Assembly: GCA_016800925.1 (NCBI GenBank)
Contig: JABCPU010000163.1
Coordinates: 1-64,000 of the forward strand
Direction: 5' to 3'
Length of the DNA stretch: 64,000 bases
Source of the DNA: Suillus spraguei
Lineage: Eukaryota; Basidiomycota; Agaricomycetes; Boletales; Suillaceae
The notes under the pieces are model-generated. The model was not told the origin of the DNA. It was given only the letters and a program-made list of their open reading frames with translations, and searched no databases. A program made the translations under genes and the position numbers. Of this stretch, positions 42,846 through 55,620 are shown piece after piece (position 1 is the stretch's first letter; every line of letters starts with the position of its first letter).

Positions 42846-45158
42846 TTAGGGCTGGCTCGAAATTATTCTGTACGGCCTTTTCAAGTGCTGTAGTCGCAGT
42901 ATTGATACTTTGGACATCTGCACCCTGAGTTCTTCTAACGTGGGTGATAGAGGTGGATCTGTGTGCGAGCGTGCGGGAGCTTTGAAATGACCCCGTTTCT
43001 TCACGCCACATGTCATGGTGCATAATGTCGCCCATTCATCGAAGAAGCACGATTCTGCCGGTAGGACTCTGTCCTTGCAACGCATTGAAACCCAGGTGAA
43101 GCACCACACAAACGACTCCAGTTCATGACGATATACGTGTTCGACTTCGCCCCGTTGACCCTCTTCGGTGAGAAGATCAAATGCTATGAACGGTACTGTG
43201 CCCGTGCGCTCGTTACTCCGAGGACCTGGATCATTTGCCAACGAGGATAGATGGCAGTCGTTTAAGACACCCATTAACTTCCCGTCTATCTTGTACCACA
43301 TCATGTTTCCAGGGCTGACATTTCGATGATAGACCCCTTCCTTCCACAGAGTAGCGTGACCTGCACGCTACGTCAACGAGAAGCCACACGAATGCGATGA
43401 AACACATACATAGAATACACTGAAAACATACATCGAAAAACTCTTTCTCTTGAAGTTTCGTGATGGGTTGAAGCTTGCGGAAGATGTGGATGTGGAGCAT
43501 ACGACTGCCTGTGGTGGGGTCTGGAACACCGAGCACTTCTCGGATTGCAGACGTGGGATTTGTGAATGTGTGGTGCCAAGGCAGCTCAGGAACATGATCT
43601 TTTACGGTGGCGTACACCCTAGCGATCTCCATGACCTTGTACAAGATTTTCGGCTCGCTAGTGCAATTCGCCTCTCCCCAGGAGATCTTGGTTGCCATCC
43701 CATCCTGGATGTTTGTGTATTTCTTTGTGAGCGCTTTACTAGTGACAGGAATCACATCGGTGGCACGTCCTTGTAGTCCGTAGTGTGTCACTCTTTCGTC
43801 GTGGCCAGTGTGGAGCAGCAGATCTACCTCTCCAAGTTCTTCATCTATCGTTTGGAATTCGTGGCACTGTTTCCTCTCAGCTTGGACTGGGAAGAAGCCC
43901 TTGTTTCGGCTCCGATCCTCAGGCTTAAATCGCTGTAGAGCATACAACAGCACCATGAATCGTGGGAGATCTTCAATGAAGTTGATGCCCGAGCTTTGAA
44001 TGGTGCCTTGCCGATCATGATACCAGATCCACATTAAATTGTCTAAAAAATCTGTGGTAAGAGCGCGACCTATCTCGATAACGAACAAACATACCCACGA
44101 CGATAAGATCTAGTAGGTAATTAACTGCAAGACTGGCTGCAAACATTTGGGCGGCATATAGACCCGTCTGAACAGTGACATCTGGATTGGCGCTCATGTC
44201 ATCAGGGTTCATCTTGGATTTTTTTGCGGCAGATTTCAAAGTGCCCGCGGCCTCGTGCTTGGAGCTGGAACCGCCTTGGGAAGGTTGTGCAGTAGTAAGG
44301 CCAGAGGATAGAACTGTAACTTGACCAATTTAGTTTGAACTTGTAATCAAAAGACACAATCACTTACGTGCAGTGTCGGACGTAGGTTGTATTTCTGGGG
44401 TCTGCGAAGGGTCCGGCGCTGGGCACACAGGCTTAAGATGATCTACCGGTAGATATTCTGGCTTGGTAGGGACATAGTCCTCAACTTTATACGAAGAGGG
44501 CGGCGGCAGTTGAACTTTCTTTACCACTGACGTCTTTCTCTTGAACTCGATACAAGCTAGTACATCTTTCCGGGGGTGATTTTTTGGCTTTGCCGTTGCA
44601 TTCGTATCCATGTGGGCGTTACGCTTATCGGTGTCCTTGTTCTCGCCTTTCTTTTTCTTCCCAAAGGGAGTACATGCGCTATTCAAAGAAAGAATGACAA
44701 GGTCAGGCTTCTGAATCGATTTCGCTGTCTGGTGGGTTTGATGTAGATGTATAGGCATATCGTTATGCTGACAAATTATGTCCATGGCGGGGACAGGAGC
44801 ACCCATTCGTTCAACTTCAATCTCTCCAAGACAAGCGAGCGCAATATTAGTGGCTCTCATAAAAGGGCCATAGAAGTGATTTTCGTCTCCTGGACTCGTG
44901 CTTGTAGTCGTTACAAGCATGAAAACGCCTGATCAGCAAATTTAGGAGAAACACTCACTATTCGTTGAGAGCTGTCTCGATATCTAAAGATTTTGCGAGT
45001 GCAATGGACACCTGTCCATTGCAAACAGGAAGAACTGCCTCGAGGCACTTTTGCAGGAGTTCAGGCTGTTTAGTCTCTGGAGCGGAAGAAGCGTGCTGCA
45101 GGAGGGCTTGCAGCATGGCATCTGCCTTGCATTCTGCTTGATATCCCGCTGAATCCAT
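42846..45158 (-). CDS. FunK1-type fungal protein kinase, near full length, with altered catalytic residues
   Basis: Exons: MDSAGYQAECKADAMLQALL (45158), FYGPFMRATNIALACLGEIE, DLVILSLNSAC, HPRKDVLACIEFKRK, LYAAQMFAASLAVNYLLDLI, MWIWYHDRQGTIQSSGINFI, DLPRFMVLLYALQRF, VDLLLHTGHDERVTHYGLQG, ELPWHHTFTNPTSAIREVLG, LHIHIFRKLQPITKLQ, then HATLWKEGVYHRNVSPGNMM, RTGTVPFIAFDLLTEEG and VEHVYRHELESFVWCFTWV. The kinase HRD motif reads HRN (codon at 43320-43322) and the DFD-like motif reads DCH, so phosphotransfer is unlikely. The C-terminal part after 43000 is shifted relative to the paralogue at 37607. FunK1 is a large basidiomycete family linked to multicellular development. Confidence 0.82.
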
Positions 45159-45198
45159 GGGCAGATTTTGTTTACCCTTGATGGAACATCAGCTGCTA

Positions 45199-46529
45199 GT
45201 CAATAAAGACCAGGAAAGGTGTGTACTTGACACCGACCAGGTCGATATTCTCGCTGACGACGGTAGCCCCACGGCTGTTTGGGGTGGATTCTATTTCGCT
45301 AGCACCTTGATCTAGTGCACTGGCGTGTGGCGGAGTAGATGATGTGCCTGTATCGCTAGCAGGGGATATAACGCTAGGTACTAGAGTTATTACACTGACT
45401 GACTGTTGTGGTGAGGTGGTGAAAACTAAGAGGACGAGAAAGAACAGCCGCTTTCTGCTTCTCTGGTCGACCAATGTGGCGCAAATGTAGTGGACCATCG
45501 ATCAATCAATCTGATAAGGATTGATGTGGCGGTTATCAATGTATCATTAAAACCTGCCTGTTCATGGTACTTTCGACTCCGACGACGCGTTCCCAACGCG
45601 TGCACGTGACTCTGAATTCGTAGATGTTCGCAGTGTTTAGTTTGTCGAAAACAAGCTCAATAGCAGCGCGCCAGGCACTTCATGTTTTTCATAATAAGAT
45701 GGCCTATGGTATTTACTACATAGATATCTTTTTGCATTACGATGGCTTACTTCGCTCAGTCCCAAGAAGTTTATCTGATTCAAAATCAAACAAAAGTTCT
45801 TGCAAGAATCCCGATGCGGGATTTGTAAAGTGGCCAGAACGACTCAACGCTCGCGCCATATTCACAGAAAGATCCAGAAGATAAGTGCACGACTCAATCG
45901 CAGTTCCCTACTTACTACACACAATCATTACCCTTTTTGAGATCCCTGTGCTGCTGCGCTGACAGTATATGTATATGCAACTTTCAATTGCCTTTGCTGT
46001 GTATCGTAGATGATGTTAGACAATCAATACATTTGATGTATTTAGTCAGAAAAATCGAATTGTAGTTATTGGCCATGTGAGTGCCCCTGATACTTGCATC
46101 GGTCATTCCTAGTGCTGGTCCAAATATACTCCTCCATCTTGCACAATTTCACCTGGCTGTGAGCGTGTGACGGGTTGACCGTTCATTGTTCAGCATAGCG
46201 CCATACTGTGCTCAGACGTAAAGCTGTCAAAATATTTTAAAGTGTTTCATTTCCTATGGTGCGGTGCAAATTTCGAATCTTGCATGTAGTTCGAGCTGAG
46301 AGGGCGCAGTAGATGTCTTTGTATCAAGGAAAAGTGAGGCAGGTCGAGTTGGTGCCTCTTCCACTACAGTCGCACCGCTAGGCTCTAAAAGATAAGATGG
46401 CATGAACCTGGCCATTGCAAGATCTTAAGACGTCTGCCAGGGGCTTGTTTACGATAATGTGTCGCGGTTGAAGCTATCTGAGGCATCAGTGTGAGCTCTT
46501 TGAAATTTCGTAGTGACTTGCGACCAAAG
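45199..46529. other. Spacer, nothing firmly recognised
   Basis: A minus-strand frame of 100 residues (45498-45196) starts with a hydrophobic, signal-like segment (FFLVLLVFTT) followed by a Ser/Thr-rich region; it may be a small secreted protein or the 5' end of something lost, but there is no family match. Confidence 0.35.
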
Positions 46530-49500
46530 CATGAGAATGCACCGTAACTAATTTTAGTCGGTCGTACAAAGAGAGTGAGCGAAAGGGAAGTTGAAAAGGG
46601 CGATCATATGAAGAAGGACAGCGACTTGTGAAATAAAGCGAGAACGCATTCCGAAGGGCAATTGTATCACTCTCACTAAACAACGAGACTCGCTAGATCA
46701 GGGAGGAATGGACCGAATGGTTGGGAGGAGCTAGAGTAGCTTGAGGGTATGAGAATTTTGGGGAAGACCGGCAGTCACAGTCTTGAGTCGACGTAGATGT
46801 CCACGTTCGTATCCCTGGCGCTCAGGAGCATCATGGAGCCCATTCAAGAGAACCAGCTGCGCATATCTGGATAAGTATTTTTGCTGCAATCCGTGAGCTT
46901 GTAATGTGCGATCTGTAAGTGAATGTAAAACCTATACCACTGGCTCTGACTCCCAAGAATGCTTTATGGGAAGCGATGTTGAGCAAATCCCCAGAGGAAT
47001 CACACATTTGGTGGGCCGATGGGAGTGCGTGGAAGTGACTGTCCTGACATCGCTGCATATACTGTGTATTGACGGCAGTTTGTGTGAAGAATATCGCATA
47101 CGAGCCAGCCAAGATTTACATATGTAAACGGAGAGTCGTGGCGGTCGAACTTGTAAGTTGTGTCACAAACTGCCTGCCGGAAGTTTCCGGCACAGGAGGA
47201 ACCGTGGGAGGAGTTAGATTCAATGCCAAGGCGATGACATCGAATTCCTCACAATCTTTTCGTTTGCGCTCGCCCGCCCGCCTCGCCTCTTGATTTAGAA
47301 TTACACGTTCAATTCGATTTACTTCAATCATAATACACCCTGATTAAAACTAATTCCGCCATCCCTACAGCGTTAATCTAGTGATTACATCTCTGTTCAC
47401 GTCATAGTCAGCGACTCCGCCTGCTGACGTCTTACCCCGAGCTACGTTCGGCCCAGTCCAACCACACCCACATCGTGTTACCGTACATTCCACCAGCATA
47501 CTCGAAGAGTCGAAGTTAAATGTTAGTTCTGCTGACCTTCATAGTCTCAGTGAGCCAGTACCTTCAGACCTTCTGCCATTCGTTAACCCGGTAGTTTTCT
47601 CCACTAGGTCCCATGACATGTCGATACGCATTTAGATCATGCAAGGGGACGCCGTCACTACTAGAAATAAAACATTTAGCCGAACTGTAACAGATAATAA
47701 GGTCGAGAGATTATTATACTGAATCTTATCTCACGTTTCCCTCGAACTTCACCATGGAACTAACACACGGTGTTTTGGTCGTAGCTCTCCTTGTGATATT
47801 CGGTGTAACCACATGTTTTACCAAGAAGAAAGCGCGGGGTCAACTCCCGTTACCTCCAGGTCCAAAGCCCCTGCCCATCATTGGCAACATTCATCGCATG
47901 AATACCGACTTTCCTTGGATCACATACAAAGAATGGAGTGATATCTATGGTCGGCCCTTGCTTTTTCAATGCCCACCATATTTAACAGAGCTCTGAGTCT
48001 AGGCGACATTATATACTCTCGTATCCTCAGCCAGGACGTCATCATCTTGAACTCTGAGGAGGTAGCACGAGAGATTCTTGAGAAGCGCTCAAGCAATTAT
48101 TCTGATAGACCCCGTTTTGCTACAATGGAACTGTAAGTAATACGATTTTGTGCTTTGAGACCTATTTATATGGCTGCTCTTCAAGGTTAGGCATTGCATT
48201 CAGGACGGTCATGCGAGGCTATGGTGATGCTTGGCGTAGGCACAGGTAAATATGCGCTCTATACACCTTGGTATTTCTCAAGCACCACATTATTTAGACG
48301 AGTATATCATCAAGTCTTTCGACCGGAAGCCGCTGTGATCTTTAGACCTATGCAACTTCGCAAGGCGCATGAACTCTTGCTCGGGCTTCTCCAAGACCCT
48401 GCTAAATATTCACTGCATCTGGGGACGCACTCAGCATCCATCGTCATGTCTGCTGTTTACGACTACGACACGAAGCCTAATGATCCCCTTGTTTCTATGA
48501 TTCGTGGGGCAATGGATAGAATTCTTCATGCTGAGACTCCAGACAAGGCGGCTATCATTGATGCCTATCCTGCATGTAGGTGATGTTCATCACGTGAGAA
48601 CACCCTAGTAGAACGCAAACGTAGTGACATTGATTCCGGCCTGGTTCCCCGGGGCGTCATTCAAACGTCATGCCTTGGAAGTGAAAGGCGTGCTCAAGAA
48701 TATGGTCGAGGAACCGTTTCAATATGCACTTGACAGAATTGTAAGTATATATCTTCTGAGGTGCGGGATGTTCTGCTCAGGCGTTTAGTCATCTGGGTTG
48801 TCTGCCCCCTCCATGGTCTCTGAAGGACTGGCACGATTTCAGGGTAACGCATCGTTTGAATTGGCGATTAAAGAGGCCAGCGCAACTGCATTCGGGGGTT
48901 GGTCTCATTTCTGTCCTTCATACAACCTTGACTGACTGTGCCGTTAGCTGGATCAGAGACTGTGAGCCCGCAAACAGCTTTTTTTGGGAGCAACCTACGA
49001 TTAACATGATCTACAGACTCATTCGGTCCTACTCGTCTTCATCCAAGCTATGGTTCTCAATCCAGAAGTCCAGAAACGTGCTCAAGCCGAGATTGATCGT
49101 GTTGTAGGACCTGACAGACTCCCTGATTTTGGCGATCGCGTTTCTATGCCATACATTGAAGCTGTCCTGCGCGAAACAATGAGGTTCTATCCGATTGTAC
49201 CTCTCGGTAAGGCACTCGTTGCAAATGCATGATTCCCGATTCAATAATGAGCATTAATTTAGGCGTACCTCATGCTGCTGTGAACGACGACGTGTATGAA
49301 GGATACTTCATCCCAAAGGGTGAGTTGGAAGCCCAAACGACAATTCCTTGTCTTACGTAGTTTCAATCAGGAACGTCTATCCTGACGAATGTCTGGTACG
49401 AACAAGTACAGTACTTAGCGCTCCCTCTCACACAATTACTGTATTCACAGGGCAATGACACACGACGCAACCAAATACCCCGCTCCTTTCGAATTCAAGC

Positions 49501-50226
49501 CCGAACGATTCTTTACACCCTCTGGCGACCTAAATGATGACCTTGTCACTCCCGTTTGGGGATGGGGTCGACGCATATGTGTGGGGCGTTACGTTGCAGA
49601 TGCATCGCTATGGTCTGCGATTACTTCCATGTTGGCTGTCTTCGATTTCTTGAAAGCGATGGACAAAAATGGAAAAGATATCGATTTTGAACCTCGATGG
49701 ACTCCCGGAATTACGTCGTATGTGTCTCTTGCAGGTACTGACATGTGTAATACTGACAACTCGCAGGCGTCCCGTGAACTTCCCATGTCGGATCATCCCT
49801 CGACGACGTGACATGGACGTAGAGAAGCTAACATCATTGATTAGTACTACTGTGTGATTCTGTGATTATGATGTGCACTTATTTTATGATACTCTCGGTG
49901 TTTGTAACAGGCGTGCTACCAGTTTCTTAAAATTCCCCGCACTGCGAGCTTCCGCTGCCAGCCTTACATGGTGATAAAGTTAATCACCTGACGTCACATT
50001 CATCGTGTCCGCATGTCATGACCTTGCTCGGTGACACTAGTGAGGAGTGCGTGCAGGGATGGTCAGTTGTGTCAGGTTGTATCATGGTAACTTGTCGGTC
50101 ATTAATAATTTGTCCGTCACTGAACAATTTCAATTGAAATTTTCGTCGCTTCAACTTGCCCCTTCAGTGTCCGCATGTTCACATCATGAACTTTAACCCC
50201 CAAATGAAATAATGAATTGCGACAGA
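46530..50226 (+). repeat. Duplicated P450 unit, copy 2
   Basis: Partner of 38840-42300, about 7.8 kb to the right. Confidence 0.85.
47754..49857 (+). CDS. Cytochrome P450 monooxygenase, second tandem copy
   Basis: Start MELTHGVLVVALLVIFGVTT at 47754. It has the same exon structure and motifs as the copy at 39853: LPLPPGPKPLPIIGNIHRMN, FRPEAAVIFRPMQLRKAHEL, LIPAWFPGASFKRHALE, AGSETV/T split by an intron at about 48960, VLRETMRFYPIVPLG, KPERFFTPSGDLNDD and the heme loop WGWGRRICVGRYVADASLW. It ends LTSLISTTV at TGA 49855-49857. No interrupting stop was found when exons are joined by GT-AG introns. The product is a microsomal heme-thiolate monooxygenase needing a reductase partner. The close match to the first copy, flanks included, shows recent duplication. 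Confidence 0.88.
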
Positions 50227-50409
50227 TATCAGGGCATGCACATATATGCAATGCTAACCAAGGTGCAGTAAATACGACATCTCCCCACAGATTTCCCTGA
50301 CCCATCTTCACCACCCTGAAGCGAACGTCGGTACCTTGCGCAACAAACAACACAAAACAAGTAATTGACGGGTTGTCCTTACCATAATAAAGTCCTTCGC
50401 TGATCGTAC

Positions 50410-50635
50410 CTACAGATAGAACGTTCGGTACACCAGCATCACAGCCGAGTAGGCGATGACGAGTAGCGCAGGGCAGAACAATAGTACGGCCACGGAAGAA
50501 TTTATCAGTGGCAGTTCATTCGATACTGATATTGATGGTCGAGATTCGAGAACCACACTTGAGACGGCCTGGACTTTGGAACAACTTTGACGAGCGAGGC
50601 CAGACGAGGTCCGTCTGACGCTCGCTTCTGGATCT
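50410..50635 (-). other. Possible terminal exon with one membrane helix
   Basis: An open frame without ATG, ending VAVLLFCPALLVIAYSAVML then VYRTFYL and a stop at 50410-50412. It may be the last exon of the coiled-coil gene to the right, if the stop at 50846 is spliced out. Weak. Confidence 0.3.
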
Positions 50636-50845
50636 AGCTATATTTGAAACGTGTGTACATTATGTCGAACTGGCGCTCTTGCTGGTTACGAATACAGCGA
50701 TTGTTCCTTGCGGTCAAATTGCAATCGTGGATTGTGCAAGAGGTGTGGGGAATTAGAATGGCCAAAGTTCAGAGCGGTACCATACTGCCGCTCAACTTCA
50801 GCCGCCTATGTATATCATTAATGTCAAGAACCAAAAGCAAAGTGA

Positions 50846-51530
50846 TCATTTATCTACATTCGGCTGTTGAAATCGCAATTGCCCCCGAGAGTAATGTTGT
50901 ATGAGCTTTGCAGTATGCGGGTCGTCTACGATGAAGCACCAGAGCTCTTCAGCAGCTCCCGTCATATATCGTAATGTCTGAGTGAGCTCTTGTGCTTGGG
51001 ATAACAAATTCCTGACCCCGTTTTCTTGCACAAGTTCCGCCTCCAGCGTACGAGCCCGCAAACTGTGTCCTTCTAGAAGTTTCATGGCGTCCGAAATAAT
51101 TGATAGTCGACGTTGATAATCATTGGACTTCTTCGTCAGGTTAGAATAGAGATGCTCGAAGTAGTCCTCAGCATGAAGAGCAGTTGTCTCTGCTACTGCT
51201 ATTTGAATGTCTTGGATGCGTCGTCTAGAGACGAATTCATCATTGTTGGAATAGGGAAGTAGCAGGAGGCTAAATACATACTGTAAATCAATGTGATAGA
51301 AAGTACTAGTATTAGGCAGTGACTCGTGTTCACTCTCGCTATCGGATACGGATATCTCTTGTTCGGTACCATGTCCCCTGGCGGGCTGTGGAGAATGTCC
51401 GGAGCTTGGTATTGATAAGAGAACATGGAACCACAAAAAACTGTGCCACTCACCGTCGTGTGGTCTTCGCAGGCTCATGCTTTTTTCTGCTCAGCTTGAC
51501 CGCACGTCGTGCTTTGTATTTGGCTGCCAT
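50846..51530 (-). CDS. Small coiled-coil protein, unrecognised
   Basis: Start MAAKYKARRAVKLSRKKHEP at 51530, very basic. An intron (GTGAGT to CCAG, about 51454 to 51410) leads to SGHSPQPARGHGTEQEISVS and an acidic Ser-rich stretch. A second intron (GTATGT to TCTCTAG, about 51283 to 51226) leads to RRIQDIQIAVAETTALHAED and a helical region rich in Leu, Glu and Gln with coiled-coil spacing (LRARTLEAELVQENGVRNLL), ending at 50846. Joined length is about 190 residues. Nuclear or chromatin association is possible from the basic start, but no family is recognised. Confidence 0.55.
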
Positions 51531-52805
51531 TTTCACGCTTATCGTTTTCTTGTTCCTGTAACGAGTATCAGTGTGACTGCGAGACGAAACTGAGCTTTGA
51601 AAACTGGCCTTTCATAGTAATCCTGTCTATATTTTCGCGCGGCAGCAGCTCTTTCTTCCGCTGTTGCATGAAGGCGGGGTCGACCCATTAAAGACCCAGG
51701 ATAATCAACACAGTCAGGTTGGTGAGAGATACGAAGTCAACTTCGGTGTGAGTTGCAAACTCATGAGATACACAGCTAGGCACACATAGTTATGGGAGAT
51801 TTATAGGCAGACTACAAAAATACCACAGTCACATTATGTGACAGTGGATCACAGGCTTGCTTGAGTATCCTCGGAAGTGAGTCAGACTGTTAGGTTATAT
51901 ACGTATCAAATAATTAGCCAGCACTTCCACTGTTCAGCGCTCAGCACCCAATGAATTTTCTAGGAAGATTGTTGAAGGTTCAATCAAGCAGCCTACTAAT
52001 CATTTTCCTGCAGGGGTGAGCTGTCGTAACAACGGTCCTGTCACGGTGGCGTGCCGTGGCTGCTGCCGCGTTGCCCTCTTCAACTTATGGAACTGACGAT
52101 GAGTCCATGCCTGGTTGAATGCGCGGTAACGAAGAAGCTGATGCTGGCAATCCATGCGTTAGCATTCCGAGTAGGGAGGAATGACTGGGACTACGGTGAC
52201 GATGCGGCTACAGTTACATAACGCCGCATGTGGCTGATTGTTTTCTTGTGCAACCCGATTAGAACCCATACATACCTTCCCAGGAACCAGACCTAGACCT
52301 TAGACTTCCCCGCCTTCGACATGTCCATGTCAATGCCCTCGCTCGTCCTACTGCAAAGTGTTTAATCTTCCCGCCAACCAGACCCTAAACAAATGGGAGA
52401 AGTTGAAATCAAGTGGGTATTAAATATCTTTAGCTCGTCTGAGTAGGCTAGGCAAAGGCCTATCGGGCCACCGGCTACACATATTGGCGCAAGCGGAGGC
52501 AGTACTGAACAAGGTCTATGGACGCCAATCTCCTGGCCCGCATCAGGAGTCTTGAGATTGGAGAATTGTATGACATCATGTTCTCACGGCGTACGCTCTT
52601 GAAGTCCTTAAGGTGACTGGAATGATAGCAAGGTGCTTGTATCTTTTCCCTTTTCATCGAACAGTTCATACCGCTACATATCCCATAAAGCAGAAACACG
52701 AACATTAATCCCTCGTGAGTAGCATCCTTTTTACTGCACATGCAACAATTCAAGGGGCTTTATAGCTGGTTTTCCTATATTGGCGCAACGTGCTATAAGA
52801 CTTCC
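51531..52805. other. Intergenic, upstream of the YTH gene
   Basis: No gene recognised. It includes the probable promoter of the YTH gene; an ATG at 52740 is in frame with the chosen start but lies upstream of the conserved beginning. Confidence 0.5.
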
Positions 52806-55620
52806 ATGGATACTGACAATATTTTCGATAATGTTAATCGCATGCGGACACCTACACGACAGCAACACCCGCAAAGTCAGTTACACCCTCCTCCCGGTTC
52901 ATCACGTCGTCCACTACTGGCATCCGTTCAGGCTGGTCATGTCCAGTTCCTCCCATCGAGCTCCAGTGGAGTCCAAGCACACAACCAAGCTTCACAGGAC
53001 GCACCTGGGTCGCGTGTCGGCGATATTCCTCACACAAATGTGTCACAAGGAAGCAACATACCACCGTTGTCATCCATAGGAAGTCCGCTGCGACACTACC
53101 CTCCATCGTCATTCCAGCTGAATAACTATCAGGGACAGTATACATTATCCCAGCAGCCCCCGCCATTTCTAACTGCGCACCCACCAATTTATCCATACAC
53201 GCACGCTCGTGGTTACGCACCCCACTTTCCTCTGGAGTCTGGTTCATATCAACAAAGTCCTCCAGGATTCCGACCCATGATCCAGACGCGCTCACTACAT
53301 AATGCAGGCGGGTCTCCTTATCCGTTGAGTGGTAATTCGGGAATGCACTCCACGGCAAATAGTCTCGCAACTCACTCTCCGCTACCTGTGCAGCAGCATC
53401 CTCCGGGCACCTCTGGTTCACATGGGACATTACAATACCAGCCTGTGCGTTATCCTAGTCCATACACTCCTTACCGTTACAACCACGCATATCAACCAAA
53501 TCCATACCAGTGGTACTACAGTCCGCCTGGATTTAATGAGGGGGTCCCCATACATTACCAACCCCAGTACCTGATAAATTTCCCACCATCGCATGATTCT
53601 TCCTTGTCCGACTTGGAGACGTATTTATCTCAACTCTCCATTCATGGCGGACCTACCTCACCTGTGCAGTCGACTGCTCCACCGGCGGCTCTGCCTGCAA
53701 GGCACACACCTCAGGTTGCATCAGCAGTTCCCTTATCATCATCGGCTCCGTTATTGAATTCCTTAGTATTTGCCCGTCCCGAGCGTCATGCTTCGCCTCC
53801 ACCAACAGTCACTTCTCCACCTCGTCATAATTCTGAACGTCCCATTGTACGTCGAACTTATCATCCTAATCCCCCCTCCCATAGGACCGAATGGGTGATG
53901 TGGATAGGGAATGTTCCAGGTGGGACTACTCACGACGAACTTTGGAGATTTTTGAACCACCCTCCTATGGACAATGACTCGTTCAAGTCTGAAGCCAATG
54001 GCGTTTTATCGATCTTCTTAATCTCCCGATCAAACTGCGCATTTGTCAACTTTGACACAAAAGAGCACTTACATCGCGCAATCGTGCGGTTCAATGGACA
54101 ACAGCTCCATCCACATGAACGGCGGGGTCCACGACTTGTTTGTCGAGTACGTCACAAAGAGGATGATCTGCGTGCTGGGGTAGGTGGGCAACGGGGAGTG
54201 GGCGTGCACACTCGCTATATTCGTGAGCAATCTCAGCAGGGACAAATGAATAAGCAGGTTACTCCAATTGAAGACGATCAGTCATCGACTACCGGTCGCC
54301 ATTCGAGCCTATCGAGTGAGTCAGAGCGTCCACTGGCTGTGGCTGCATCATTACAGTCGAGCGATGAGGAGGCTGCCAGAGCCCGCCAAGGTTCGCAACT
54401 GGGAGACAGTGTCAAGGCTCAATCAAGTAGCTCCTATGCTTCGACAACCTCCAGTTTTTTGTCTCGACATTTTCCAAAACGTTTTTTCATTCTCAAGTCT
54501 TTGACGCAGGTTAGTGTTCTAGAGGATCACTAGTCCTGATTTTTTTGTTGATAATTTGACCTTATAGTTCGACCTAGACTTGAGTGTTGAAAATGGATTG
54601 TGGGCAACTCAGGAGCATAACGAGACTATTCTTGATCAGGCTTACCGCACTAGCGGCGAAGTCATCTTGATATTTAGCGTGAACAAGAGCGGGGAGTTCT
54701 ATGGATATGCACGGTATGTAAAGTTCCATATTTTCTCTCAGTACTGATTTTCTTCACACACAAGGATGACCGGACGGATATTAAAGGGCGAACACAGAGT
54801 TCCGTGGGCGTCGCATGGGGATCCCTCGGCGAATTCCGTATCCTCGTCTCGGCGCGAACCTGGCAGTCCTAGTCCACTTGTTATCACCGATCAGTCTTTC
54901 TTCACACCATCAGAAAACCGTCTTGTCGAGGAGTCGCCAATGCCTTTCACTCCACATTCTGGAGGGACCCTGAGCAGCAAACCTTCCCCTGTGGAACCTC
55001 ACCGCTCATCTGCACCAGCTGCACTCGGGCCTCACCCACGAGGGGAATTTTCGGCAGAGCCTCCAGCTAAGAGGTTTAGCCTCCGTGAAAGCGGGAAGGC
55101 TAGGTCAGCCGCTGGATTGATTCTCAAAGATTATGTAAGTGTCACTTCCGATATTGTGCTCGACAGGGATGCACCGGCCCGAGCGCTACGGAACAAGGGG
55201 AGCACAGAGGTATCTGCTTTGCAAGCTGTGGAGGAAGAGAATAACAATATAGGTAGCGATGCTGAAGAAGAACCACCAAAGGATGATGCGATGCCGTTGA
55301 CGAAAAAGGACCCTGGGAATGATGAACACCAGGCTTGGGGGCAGCCGTTCAAGGTGGAATGGCTCTGTACTGACCGTCTTCCTTTCTATTCTACTCGCCA
55401 CCTTCGCAATCCTTGGAACCAGGACCGGGAGATCAAGGTCTCGCGGGATGGTACGGAGGTTGAGCCAGGGGTGGGTCAACAACTTTTAGAGCAGTGGCGG
55501 ACACTCGCTCCTGCTTCAAAGGTAATGGAGACAAGCAAGTCGGTGGACCAACGTGCGACCAGGCGCACGTCGACACTCCCTCCGGCAGCGGTAAACGCAA
55601 GAGATGGTGGAGGATCATAA
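52806..55620 (+). CDS. RRM plus YTH domain RNA-binding protein (m6A reader), YTH domain split by an insertion
   Basis: Start MDTDNIFDNVNRMRTPTRQQ. About 350 residues of Pro/Ser/Gln/Tyr-rich low-complexity sequence are followed by an RRM (WVMWIGNVPGGTTHDELWRF, CAFVNFDTKEHLHRAIVRF). The YTH domain begins KRFFILKSLTQ; an intron 54510-54567 leads to FDLDLSVENGLWATQEHNET and GEVILIFSVNKSGEFYGYAR, and an intron 54714-54764 to MTGRI. Some 180 residues later the domain resumes QAWGQPFKVEWLCTDRLPFY, RHLRNPWNQDREIKVSRDGT and EVEPGVGQQLLEQW. The cage tryptophans correspond to GLW and QAW. YTH domains bind N6-methyladenosine in RNA and control meiosis-related and other transcripts in fungi. Ends at TAA 55618-55620. 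Confidence 0.9.
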
